Shown here piece after piece: positions 42,643 to 51,168 of a stretch of DNA of 64,000 nucleotides. The position numbers were made by a program, and so were the translations under genes. The stretch spans positions 1 to 64,000 of the forward strand of contig CAMLGC010000004.1 in the NCBI GenBank assembly GCA_946479505.1, read 5' to 3'. This DNA comes from an uncultured Sphingomonadaceae bacterium. GTDB taxonomy: Bacteria > Pseudomonadota > Alphaproteobacteria > Sphingomonadales > Sphingomonadaceae. Each line of letters begins with the position of its first letter. Positions within the stretch are counted from its first letter, which is position 1. The notes beneath the pieces were generated by a model. It searched no databases and was not told the DNA's origin. It was given only the letters and a program-made list of their open reading frames with translations.

Positions 42643-45600
42643 ATGCTGGGGACATCGCGATCGACTGAGGACAAAACGTGGATGGGTCGGGCCGGGCTGT
42701 GTTCCGTCCTGGCGATCGCCAGCGCAATTGCGTTCGCGCCAGCAGCAAAGGCCCAGCAGCGTTCCGACTCACCGTCGCAACGGCAATCCGACGATCAAAC
42801 AGATAGCGCGACAAGTGATTCCGACGTCGCCCAGAGCGCCGGCGGGGGTGCTTCGGCAGCGATCGGCGATATCGTGGTGACGGGTGTTAGAGGAAGCCTC
42901 GTAAGCGCACAGCAAGCAAAGCGCGACGCTGCGATCGTGGCTGATTTCGTCACGCCCGAGGATGTCGGTAAATACACCGACCAAAATTTGGCCGAAACGC
43001 TCCAGCGCGTGCCGGGCGTTCAGATCAGCCGGTCTCAGAGCGGCGAAGGCATGTTCGTTTCCATTCGCGGGCTTGGGCCAAACTTCGTCAGCACGACGAT
43101 CAATGGGCGCACCGCATTTGGGGGATCGGGCGGCGATGACGGCTTGGGTAATCGCAATGCATTTGCGCTCGACGCGGTGGCTCCCGAACTCGTCGCAGGA
43201 ATCGAGGTCTATAAATCGACCAAGGCTGATATTCAGGAAGGCGGGATCGGAGGGGCAGTCAATATCCTGACCGCACGGCCGCTCGACATGGAATTGAGCA
43301 ATGCTCTCTATGACGACGGACTATATGTCGCCTTGAATGCCGATATGAGCTATTCGACGGAAGCCAACAAAGGTGATCCGCGACTCTCCGGATTCTTCAG
43401 CTGGCGCAACAAATCTGGGACGTTAGGCCTCTTGGGCAACATTGCCTATTATGACCGGTCTACCCTCACCCAGATTGCGCGAATCATCACGACCGACTTC
43501 GACGATACGATCGATGGTGTGGAAAACGTCTACCGGCCGGCGTCCGACAGCGAGTACGCGCTCAACGATGGTCATATCCGTCGCCTCGGTTATGGCATAA
43601 CCGCACAGTGGCGACCGTCTGACGTGTTCGAACTGACGCTCGACATGCTCAACAATCATCAGAAAACCGAACGCTATCAGAACACGCTTCGGATGAGATT
43701 GCCCGCCGACATCGCGCCGCTGATAGAGAACCCGGATGTGCTCCGGGTCGACGCGCCCAATATCGGGGGCGTTCTGCTTGGCGGAACCATCCGGCGCCGT
43801 GCGGGCCTGCCGGAAGCGGATCAGCCGTATTCGTCGATTGCCCCGAACTACACCACCTTCGATCGCGACGAGCAGTCTTACGGCGGCCACATCACAGTGC
43901 GGCCATCCGATCGCTTGCGCATCGATGCCGATGCCTCGTACTTCAAGTCCGATTTCAACCGCGGTGAGGACCTCGCTGCGTACGAGGTCCTTGGAGTCAA
44001 CGGCTTCGAGTACCGCGCCGACGTCGAGCATGGTGCGCCGACATTCACATTCCTGCCGGATCCGACGACCGGCGCGCCGTTCGACGTGAATAACCTCGAG
44101 CTGGGTCAGCCTGTGGATTTCGGCTTCAACCGAATCTTTGCGGGGGGGGATGAATTCGGCTCTCGCCTGGATGTCGATTACGATGTCGACGCGCTCGGGC
44201 TCAGCCGGATCGAGATCGGTGGAGCATATCGTCGGCGCAAGCAGGATCAGGTGTTCAACGTCATCCGCTACAACCAGAGCGCTCTTGACGACCTGCTGGT
44301 GGCAAATGGCGTCGACCCGGCGACAACGCCTGATTTCCAGAACACCGCGCGGCGGCTGATCTCCATTCCTGCCGGAGGGCTGTTAAGCGAGCTGCCCAGT
44401 GTTCCCCATAATTCGTTCTTTGCACTCGATCCGCGGGAGGTGTTCGGCTTTTATCGCCCGTCGATCGATGCCGCGCTCGCCGCGCAAGGAGTCAGCCTCG
44501 ACAAGCGCGGCGCAGATCCGGCCTTGGGTCTTCAGTTCGGGCCCTTTGGCGGGAACGGCTTCTTTAGCGCTCGCGAAGACATCTATGCAGCCTATGCGAT
44601 GGCTGATCTCGATAGCCATATTTTTGGTATGAGATATCGAGCCAATATCGGCTTGCGCGTCGTACATACCGACCGCACGGGCACCGGTCTTCAGACCGCC
44701 TCCCAGATCGATGCGGCGACGCAAAACACGATTGCAGTCGATGAAAACGGCAATCCGATCGTCAACACGACGCGTATCAGCAATTCGGGATCCGCTACCG
44801 AATATCTGCCGAGCGGAAACATAGCTTTCGAGATATCCGACTCTATTCAACTCCGTTTTGCCGCATCGAAAGTGGTCACCCGCCCCGACCTCGGAGTCGT
44901 GGCAGGTGCATCCAGCATTTCCTTTGATTCCAACGACGGAAGCACGATCACGGGGATCAACATCTCGTTGCCAAATCCCGCAATTCAGCCGTTCCGAGCC
45001 TGGCAGTACGACGCTATTGCCGAATGGTATCCGACCGGCAGCGGCGCCTTTCTGGCCGCAGGATATTTCTACAAGGATATCAAGAGCCTCATCACGACCC
45101 AAACAACGTTCCCGAACGAGCTCACGTTGAACGGCATCACCTATCAGGCAACGGACGATATCCCGTTGCGGGTAACCCAGGCGGTCAACAACGCGGGAGG
45201 CGGCGCCGTTGTTTCAGGCTTGGAGCTTCAGGGTCACTTGCCGTTCAATGTTCTCGTCGCAAGCGGCGTGATCAGTCACTTGGGAGTTCAGGCAACCTAT
45301 ACTCGCCTTCTGCAGAACGAAACGCCGATCACCGATCCGGCAACGGGCGAACGGCTTCCGTTCGATGGCGCGTCGAAGAACAACTATTCGATCGTCGGCT
45401 ATTATGACGACGGCAAATTCAGCATCCGCGGATCGTACACCTATCGCAGCCGCTCGAGCGTGGGCGGCGGCATCTTCAACGAATCCTATGCCAGCCTCGA
45501 CGGAAATCTCGATTACCAGGTGACGCCCAATTTCGGGCTTCGGTTGCAGGTGACAAACCTGCTCCAGGAGCCCTTCCGGCAGACGATCGCCAACGGTCGA

Positions 45601-45663
45601 TTGCCCTATATCTATTCGCAGAACGGAAGGTTGATCACGCTCGGCGCGCGCGTGCAGTTCTGA
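42643..45663 (+). CDS. TonB-dependent receptor, probably for rhamnose-containing glycans
   Basis: This 1006-residue outer-membrane protein has a signal peptide ending in AKAQ, a plug domain from about residue 80 (IVVTGVRGSLVSAQQAKRDA, then DQNLAETLQRVPGVQISR and MFVSIRGLGPNFVSTTINGR) and a 22-strand barrel ending in the terminal aromatic GARVQF. It belongs to the large sphingomonad/Caulobacter TonB-receptor class that takes up oligosaccharides. Start ATG 42643 follows GGGAGAGG; an internal ATG lies at 42679. It shares its operon with the GH99-like protein 12 bases downstream. The substrate is inferred from the rhamnose context. Confidence 0.92.
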   Translation: MLGTSRSTEDKTWMGRAGLCSVLAIASAIAFAPAAKAQQRSDSPSQRQSDDQTDSATSDSDVAQSAGGGASAAIGDIVVTGVRGSLVSAQQAKRDAAIVADFVTPEDVGKYTDQNLAETLQRVPGVQISRSQSGEGMFVSIRGLGPNFVSTTINGRTAFGGSGGDDGLGNRNAFALDAVAPELVAGIEVYKSTKADIQEGGIGGAVNILTARPLDMELSNALYDDGLYVALNADMSYSTEANKGDPRLSGFFSWRNKSGTLGLLGNIAYYDRSTLTQIARIITTDFDDTIDGVENVYRPASDSEYALNDGHIRRLGYGITAQWRPSDVFELTLDMLNNHQKTERYQNTLRMRLPADIAPLIENPDVLRVDAPNIGGVLLGGTIRRRAGLPEADQPYSSIAPNYTTFDRDEQSYGGHITVRPSDRLRIDADASYFKSDFNRGEDLAAYEVLGVNGFEYRADVEHGAPTFTFLPDPTTGAPFDVNNLELGQPVDFGFNRIFAGGDEFGSRLDVDYDVDALGLSRIEIGGAYRRRKQDQVFNVIRYNQSALDDLLVANGVDPATTPDFQNTARRLISIPAGGLLSELPSVPHNSFFALDPREVFGFYRPSIDAALAAQGVSLDKRGADPALGLQFGPFGGNGFFSAREDIYAAYAMADLDSHIFGMRYRANIGLRVVHTDRTGTGLQTASQIDAATQNTIAVDENGNPIVNTTRISNSGSATEYLPSGNIAFEISDSIQLRFAASKVVTRPDLGVVAGASSISFDSNDGSTITGINISLPNPAIQPFRAWQYDAIAEWYPTGSGAFLAAGYFYKDIKSLITTQTTFPNELTLNGITYQATDDIPLRVTQAVNNAGGGAVVSGLELQGHLPFNVLVASGVISHLGVQATYTRLLQNETPITDPATGERLPFDGASKNNYSIVGYYDDGKFSIRGSYTYRSRSSVGGGIFNESYASLDGNLDYQVTPNFGLRLQVTNLLQEPFRQTIANGRLPYIYSQNGRLITLGARVQF

Positions 45664-45675
45664 TCGGCCGCGATC

Positions 45676-47430
45676 ATGTCGTTGCGTCCAGCCTTAGGGA
45701 TGGTGTTTCCCGTCGCTTTGCTTGCTTCTCTAACGGCGCGAGCTCAGGACTGGTATTCACCGGTGCTGCCGGATGAGCCTGCCGCAGCGACTGCGTCTCG
45801 CCCCAACCGCGCGGTCGCTCTCTTCTATTTTCTCTGGAGCTGCGAGTCGGGCGAAACAGCGACACGTGGCCCAACCGACGTTTCCCGAGTCCTTTCTGAA
45901 CATCCGCTCGCCGCCCGAAACCCTCGTGACGCGGCATGGGACGATTCGTACTACGGTGCAGCTGACGTGGAGCCCGCCGCGAACCATCATTATCTATATT
46001 GGGGAAAACCTGAGCTCGGCTATTACTGTTCCGCCGATCCCTGGATCGTCGCCCGTCATGTGAGAATGCTTACCACCGCGGACATCGACATTCTTGTGCT
46101 CGATGCCACCAATGCGCTCATTTATGAAAACGTGGTCGATGTGCTGATCGCCCAGTTACGAGAGGCGAATGCACAAGGAGCAACCGCGCCGAAGCTTGTT
46201 TTCTATACCAACAGCGATTCCGGCGCCACGATGGGCAAGATCTGGCAAACTTATTACGATCCGAATAGCGCAAAATATGCGCCCGATTTGGCGTTCAAAC
46301 TCGAGGGCAAGCCGCTCATCATCGGCCGCGGCGCCGAGGCGAGCCCAGCCATGCGAAACGGAATGACCATCCGGGAAAGCCAATGGCCCAACGAACCGTT
46401 GCGTGATTGCGGCTGGCCATGGATGGAGTTCGTACGTCCGCAGCCGATGCATCGGTGTCATGGACGTGACGAAATTGTCAACGTGTCCGTCGCCCAGCAT
46501 GCCGAAACGGTAAAGATGAGCTCCTGGCCGTTCGATGGAAAAGATCGCAACTGGGGCCGCGGATTCCATGATGGCCGTTCTGACCATAGCTGGCTCGCCG
46601 TCGCGAGCGGCGCGAATTTCGAGGAGCAATGGAGTGTCGCATTGGCAGCGGATCCCCCGTTCGTCTTCGTCACGGGCTGGAATGAATGGATAGCCGCTCG
46701 CTTCCTCACCAAGGAAGGCAATCAGTTCATGGTCGATCTCGCGACGCCGGAATTCAGCCGCGACCTCGAGCCGATGTCCGGCGGATGGGGCGATGCCTTT
46801 TACCGCCAGTTGATCAGGAATGTCCGGCGGTACAAGGGAGCGGAGCCTGCACCGGCACTACGATGTGATGCCGCTGATTCAATTGGCGACGGTCGTGGAT
46901 CGTACCCGGTACGATTTCGAGATTTTCGTGGTGACACGGTGGACCGCGACTTTGCCGGAGCGGGCGGCCATCGGCTCGTCGAACAATCCGGTAGGAACGA
47001 TATCGTCGAGGTCGATGTCGCCTGCCACGACGGCGGACTCAGCTTCACCGCCCGCACCGCTGAGCCGCTGGCCGGTGACCCTGGAGACGATTGGATGCGG
47101 CTCGGCTTCGCTATCGAATGGCGCGATACCGGCCTTATCACCGCGTATCGCGTCCGAATGATGCGGGTGAATGGAAAATTGATCGGCATGTTGTTCCGCC
47201 AAGTTGCAGGCACGAACTGGCGCCCGCTCGGCGCCATCAATGTGCGGAGAGAAAGCGGTGCTATCACGGCTCTCGTTCCTTTCGACAGGATCTCGTCGAC
47301 GAGCAAGATTGCAGCCGTCCGCGTCAAATGGTCCGATCACGTTGGCGGACCTGATCCGCTCGCCGTGTATGTTCACGGGGACACGGCACCGGAAGGAGCG
47401 CTGCAGTACCGCGTTCGCCTTATGGATTAG
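45676..47430 (+). CDS. Secreted GH99/WbsX-like glycosidase-type protein with C-terminal beta domain
   Basis: This 584-residue protein has a signal peptide (ALGMVFPVALLASLTARA) and a barrel-like domain to about residue 385 with AVALFYFLWSC, DILVLDATNALIYENVVDVL and FVFVTGWNEWIAARF at about residues 328-342. The WNEW segment resembles the GH99/WbsX group (endo-mannanases and bacterial relatives). From about residue 400 a separate domain (DRDFAGAGGHRLVEQSGRND to the end) looks like a CBM9/DOMON-type beta-sandwich. The specificity is unknown. It follows the TonB receptor by 12 bases and probably acts on the same glycan before uptake. No intrinsic terminator is clear. Confidence 0.6.
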   Translation: MSLRPALGMVFPVALLASLTARAQDWYSPVLPDEPAAATASRPNRAVALFYFLWSCESGETATRGPTDVSRVLSEHPLAARNPRDAAWDDSYYGAADVEPAANHHYLYWGKPELGYYCSADPWIVARHVRMLTTADIDILVLDATNALIYENVVDVLIAQLREANAQGATAPKLVFYTNSDSGATMGKIWQTYYDPNSAKYAPDLAFKLEGKPLIIGRGAEASPAMRNGMTIRESQWPNEPLRDCGWPWMEFVRPQPMHRCHGRDEIVNVSVAQHAETVKMSSWPFDGKDRNWGRGFHDGRSDHSWLAVASGANFEEQWSVALAADPPFVFVTGWNEWIAARFLTKEGNQFMVDLATPEFSRDLEPMSGGWGDAFYRQLIRNVRRYKGAEPAPALRCDAADSIGDGRGSYPVRFRDFRGDTVDRDFAGAGGHRLVEQSGRNDIVEVDVACHDGGLSFTARTAEPLAGDPGDDWMRLGFAIEWRDTGLITAYRVRMMRVNGKLIGMLFRQVAGTNWRPLGAINVRRESGAITALVPFDRISSTSKIAAVRVKWSDHVGGPDPLAVYVHGDTAPEGALQYRVRLMD

Positions 47431-47576
47431 CGCCCGAACCGGTCAACATATACGCGACGAGCAGCTTCGCACCAAATTCCAGCCGTTCAGCTTTGCGTCC
47501 CGCTCCGGCTGGAAAGGCGGGTGGAGTCTCTTGCCAAGAGCAGACGTTCCCCCCGAGCCAAGCTCCCCGACCCGCG

Positions 47577-47993
47577 CTACTCGCCTTTGCTGGAAAGCAG
47601 ATCGTCGAGTTGCTCCAGCTGCTCCGGCAATCCGGCCGCCGAGCCTTGCAGTGCTTCCTCAAGCGCCTCCCTGGACGGATAGACTTCGTGGAAATTCAGC
47701 AGCGTCTTCCCGTCCCGTTCCTCGAAGGTCACGGTCGTGATCGCGCCCTCTTCGCCCTCGTCGTTGGTCCAGACGATGCGCTCGTTCGGCACCACCTCGA
47801 GATACTTGCCGTAGAAGGCCATGGTGTCCGAACCGCCGGTGCTGAATTCCAGCCGATATTTGCCGCCGGTCCGAACGTCCATCTCGCACGATACGAGCGA
47901 AACGCCGGATGGTATGATCGGATGAAGGAAGGTATTGCCGCAGATAAAGCTTGGCTCGAAAAACATCGACCGATAACGAAACGAACGCGCCAA
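47577..47993 (-). CDS. SRPBCC/AHSA1-like protein, N-terminus possibly frameshifted
   Basis: This 138-residue frame carries the C-terminal two thirds of an AHSA1/START-like ligand-binding fold: LVSCEMDVRTGGKYRLEF, FYGKYLEVVPNERIVWTNDE and TTVTFEERDGKTLLNFHE. The first 25 residues do not look like the family. The expected VFRA and KLYLRxYLP pattern is found in another minus-strand frame (about 47930-48000), which suggests a frameshift near 47925. It may be a damaged gene. Function is unknown; relatives are often encoded beside ArsR regulators, but none is present here. Confidence 0.6.
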   Translation of the reverse strand: MARSFRYRSMFFEPSFICGNTFLHPIIPSGVSLVSCEMDVRTGGKYRLEFSTGGSDTMAFYGKYLEVVPNERIVWTNDEGEEGAITTVTFEERDGKTLLNFHEVYPSREALEEALQGSAAGLPEQLEQLDDLLSSKGE

Positions 47994-48139
47994 AAGCGGA
48001 TCGACTAAACGCCTTACTTCGCAATCAGGGTCGGTTGTTTACCCGATAGAGCGGCCGACCTTTTTATGTGCCCAACGCCCGACGAGCAGCATGCGCTGGG
48101 GTGTAAAACCCAATTGATGCGGCATTCGATGTCCTCGCG

Positions 48140-49246
48140 CTATTTACCGAGGTTCAGATAGTACCTTGTGTGCTTCAATTCGCCCTCCTTGCGAAGGGCT
48201 CCTATCGCAACCAATTCCGCAAGATCGCGCGTGGCCGTCGCCGGAGCAGCGTCGGTGATAGTCCGGTAGTTTGCGGCACTCAGCCCGCCCTTGAAGCCAT
48301 CCGGCCCCTCGGCGAACATGCGCAGCAGAGCTTTCTCCTGCCGCGCATTGATCTGTCCGCGAAGGCGATCGAGCAGCTTCGCCTTGGCGAGAAGAAAATG
48401 GACCCGATCCAGTGCACGCTGTTGGGCCTCAAGCGCAATGCCGGAGAACCAATCCAGCCATTCGTCGATATGGTTGGAGAGGCTCGCCTGCTGAAGCTGC
48501 GTATAATAGTCCTTGCGATGGCGCTGAATGGTTTCTGCAAGAGCCGTGATCGCTGGCGCGTCGAGCCCTTGAGCAAGAGCCTTTTCCGCGATCGCGCGGC
48601 CCATGCGCCCGTTGCCGTCCTCAAACGGATGGATGGACTCGTACCACAGATGGGCGACGCCCGCGCGGGCCAGTGCGCTCACAGGCGACGGACTACCCGG
48701 CTCGCTGTTGTTAAACCAGGTGATGAACGTCTTCATTTCCGCCGGCACGGCTTTCGACTCCGGAGCCTCGAAATGCACCTTTGGCGCATGCAATGCGCCC
48801 GAGACGATCTGCATGGGATCGGGATGTGTTCGATACCGGCCTATGTCGGCGAGGTCCCGCCTGCCGTTCATCAGTAGAGCATGCCAATGGAACAGCATGG
48901 CGTCGCTGATCGGCTCGCGATAGCCGCGGAACAGGTCCGCCATGAGTTCGGCCGCGCCCGCCTCGGCGGCATTGGCGCGGCGATGATCGGCCTTGATTCC
49001 AAGGTGCTTGGCGACGGAGGATTGCACGCTGGCGCGATCGAGGATTTCGCCCTCGATGGCTGAGCTGTCGACAGCTTCCTGGGCCATGAGTTCGATGGAA
49101 AGATTCTGCCGGTCCTCGACGTCGAGATGGGATATGACCCCGACCAGGATGCCCGCTCCCTTCAGTAACTGGTTCTCACGGCTCCGCAGGCGCTGTGCGT
49201 CATAAGCGAAGTTGGGCCAGTCGGGCCGTTGCCAGTTCCAACGCAT
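48140..49246 (-). CDS. Fic-family protein with N-terminal inhibitory motif
   Basis: This 368-residue Fic/DOC protein transfers AMP or another nucleotide part to protein hydroxyls. The catalytic motif HPFEDGNGRMGR starts at H206. The inhibitory helix motif S-x3-E-G is at S61-E65-G66 (SSAIEGE), making it a class II self-inhibited Fic. The N-terminal DUF4172-type region (MRWNWQRPDWPNFAYD) and a C-terminal winged-helix-like domain (ALLRMFAEGPDGFKGGLSAANYR) are both seen. No antitoxin gene is adjacent. An inverted repeat overlaps its start codon, so autoregulation through the C-terminal HTH-like domain is conceivable. Confidence 0.92.
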   Translation of the reverse strand: MRWNWQRPDWPNFAYDAQRLRSRENQLLKGAGILVGVISHLDVEDRQNLSIELMAQEAVDSSAIEGEILDRASVQSSVAKHLGIKADHRRANAAEAGAAELMADLFRGYREPISDAMLFHWHALLMNGRRDLADIGRYRTHPDPMQIVSGALHAPKVHFEAPESKAVPAEMKTFITWFNNSEPGSPSPVSALARAGVAHLWYESIHPFEDGNGRMGRAIAEKALAQGLDAPAITALAETIQRHRKDYYTQLQQASLSNHIDEWLDWFSGIALEAQQRALDRVHFLLAKAKLLDRLRGQINARQEKALLRMFAEGPDGFKGGLSAANYRTITDAAPATATRDLAELVAIGALRKEGELKHTRYYLNLGK

Positions 49247-49275
49247 GATCGATAGCCCGCCTCTCTATCGATCAT
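49245..49275. promoter_or_regulatory. Perfect inverted repeat overlapping the fic start codon
   Basis: ATGATCGATAG (49245-49255) and CTATCGATCAT (49265-49275) are perfect 11-bp arms around a 9-base centre. The fic ATG (49246-49244) overlaps one arm, and an AT-rich probable promoter lies just beyond the other. It may act as an operator or as an mRNA hairpin hiding the ribosome-binding site. Confidence 0.6.
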
Positions 49276-49812
49276 AATACCCCATAATTTGATTTATAGA
49301 AAACATTTCTATCGCTCAGAACGAGCGCTTCAGCCCGAGGCACCGGTTTGTCCGGCACCTTGCGCCCCCGGGCAAACCGCCAACGCATTGAATTTTATGC
49401 CGCAAGTATAGTCCAAGTATAATTCGAGCTGATAATCTGATGTTAGTAGAGGCGGCCGCATCCTGCCTGCGGCCCGCATGCGGGACATCGGACACACGAA
49501 ATTCTCCGTCCACTCACATCCAGCCTTTTCCAGAAATCCTGATTATGCCAACGATGGTTTCGGCGAATTCGGTCGCGATTGTGGTCGTGAAATCAATCAC
49601 TTAAGCGCGCTAGACTTGCGCTCTTAATGGGCACCATTTACCCGATCCCCGACAGCCGCAAAAAGCGCCAAAAGGCAGCCTCTCGAGGTGCATCGGCATT
49701 TCGAAAAACTGTGACGCGATGTCGGCAGGGCGAGATCGTGTCGCGCAAAGGCAGAGCATCGGCTTGAGACTCGCGGAGCTCCGTCTTCGCGATTGTCTCC
49801 CGCTTCGACGAC
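49276..49812. other. Gene-free stretch at the right end of the island
   Basis: These 540 bases hold no credible gene. The first part is AT-rich and contains the fic promoter; the rest grades into high-GC DNA. The candidate attR (49628-49638) is here. The composition change fits an island boundary. Confidence 0.5.
49628..49638. other. Candidate attR: copy of the tRNA-Leu 3' end
   Basis: TGGGCACCATT is identical to 24744-24754 at the tRNA-Leu 3' end. Both are followed by TACCC with a one-base offset. It lies where ordinary core genes resume. A match of 11 bases at this place is suggestive but short. Confidence 0.45.
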
Positions 49813-51168
49813 TCAGTCGGCTTGCTTGCGATCCAGTGCCCCCCGCAGGTCGAGCGTGCTGCGCACGTCGGCGACCTTGTCGGCGGAGACCGGCGGCGCA
49901 CGGTTTCCCCAGTTGTTGCGAACATAGGTCGCGACGTCGGCGACCTGTTGGTCGTTCAGCTTCCAGGCAAAGCTCGGCATCGACTGGAAGGTGGGGTGCT
50001 CGGGCGTCGGCGCGGTGCGGCCGCCGCCGAGAATCAGGTGGATGAGCCCGGTCGGATCGTGCTGCTGCGCGATCGCACTGCCGGGAAGCGGCGGGAACAT
50101 CCGCGGCTGGCCCTTGCCGCCGGTGAGATGGCAGGCGGTGCAGGCGTCGGCGAAGATCGCCTTGCCGGCGCGCATCGCCGCGGGATCGGGGGTGCCGCTC
50201 GGCTGCTCGGGGCTTGGCGGCAGGCTCTTCAGATAGGTGGCGATCGCCGCGAGATCCTGGTCCGACAACAGCGAGGTCGAATAGGACACCACCTCGGCCA
50301 TCAATCCTGCCGCGTTCGAATGCGCGTTGCGGCCGGTCTTGAGATATTCGGCGATGTCCGCCGCGCTCCAGCGGCCGAGCCCGGTGCGCCGATTGCCGGT
50401 GAGATCGGGCGCCAGCCAGTTCTCGATCACCGCGCCGCGATAGGCCTGATCGTGCTGCTCGGCGCCGAGCGCGTTCTTGGGCGTGTGGCAGGCGCCGCAA
50501 TGGCCGAGGCCTTCGACAAGATAGGCGCCGCGGTTCCACGCCGCCGACCGGTTGGAATCGGGCTTGAATTGGTGGGGCGAGAAGTTGAGCATGTTCCAGC
50601 CGATCAGGCTGAGCCGGATGTCGAGCGGGAAAGGCAGACGGTTGGCGGGCTGATCGTAATGCCGCGCGGGCACCGTCTTCAGAAAGGCAAGGATCGCGTC
50701 GCTGTCGGCGCGGGTGACGTTGGTGAAGTGCGGATAGGGCAGCGCCGGATAGAGGCGTTTGCCGCCGGGCGCGATCCCCTCGTGAATCGCCTGATAGAAT
50801 TGGTCGGGACTCCAGCCCCCGATCCCGGTGTCACGATCGCTGGTGAGATTCGCCGAATAGATCACCCCGAACGGCGTCTCGAGTCCCAGCCCGCCGGCGA
50901 ACGGATGCCCGCCGCCACGCGTGTGGCACGACACGCAGTCGCCCGCGATCGTAAGATACCGCCCGCGGCGGATGAGATCGGCGTTGGGGCCGTCGGGGAT
51001 CGGCGCGCGCAGCATCGCGATCGGCGCGGGGGGCGGATCGACGATGGAGACCGGGTTGAGCGCGAACCACAGCCACGATCCGGCCGCGATCAGCACGAGC
51101 AGCGCGATAACGGCCCCGATCGCCAACAGCACTCGATGGCCGAGGCTGCGCGGCGCGACCGCGCTCAT
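49813..51168 (-). CDS. Tri-haem cytochrome c subunit of a gluconate/alcohol-dehydrogenase-type complex
   Basis: This 451-residue membrane-anchored cytochrome has an N-terminal helix (VLLAIGAVIALLVLIAAGSWLWF) and three haem c sites: C78-H82 (CVSCH), C224-H228 (CGACH) and C343-H347 (CTACH). The layout matches the cytochrome c subunit of periplasmic gluconate, 2-ketogluconate or alcohol dehydrogenases, which pass electrons to ubiquinone. Its start overlaps the GMC flavoprotein stop by 4 bases. The complex order in the operon is subunit 3, flavoprotein, cytochrome. Confidence 0.93.
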   Translation of the reverse strand: MSAVAPRSLGHRVLLAIGAVIALLVLIAAGSWLWFALNPVSIVDPPPAPIAMLRAPIPDGPNADLIRRGRYLTIAGDCVSCHTRGGGHPFAGGLGLETPFGVIYSANLTSDRDTGIGGWSPDQFYQAIHEGIAPGGKRLYPALPYPHFTNVTRADSDAILAFLKTVPARHYDQPANRLPFPLDIRLSLIGWNMLNFSPHQFKPDSNRSAAWNRGAYLVEGLGHCGACHTPKNALGAEQHDQAYRGAVIENWLAPDLTGNRRTGLGRWSAADIAEYLKTGRNAHSNAAGLMAEVVSYSTSLLSDQDLAAIATYLKSLPPSPEQPSGTPDPAAMRAGKAIFADACTACHLTGGKGQPRMFPPLPGSAIAQQHDPTGLIHLILGGGRTAPTPEHPTFQSMPSFAWKLNDQQVADVATYVRNNWGNRAPPVSADKVADVRSTLDLRGALDRKQAD

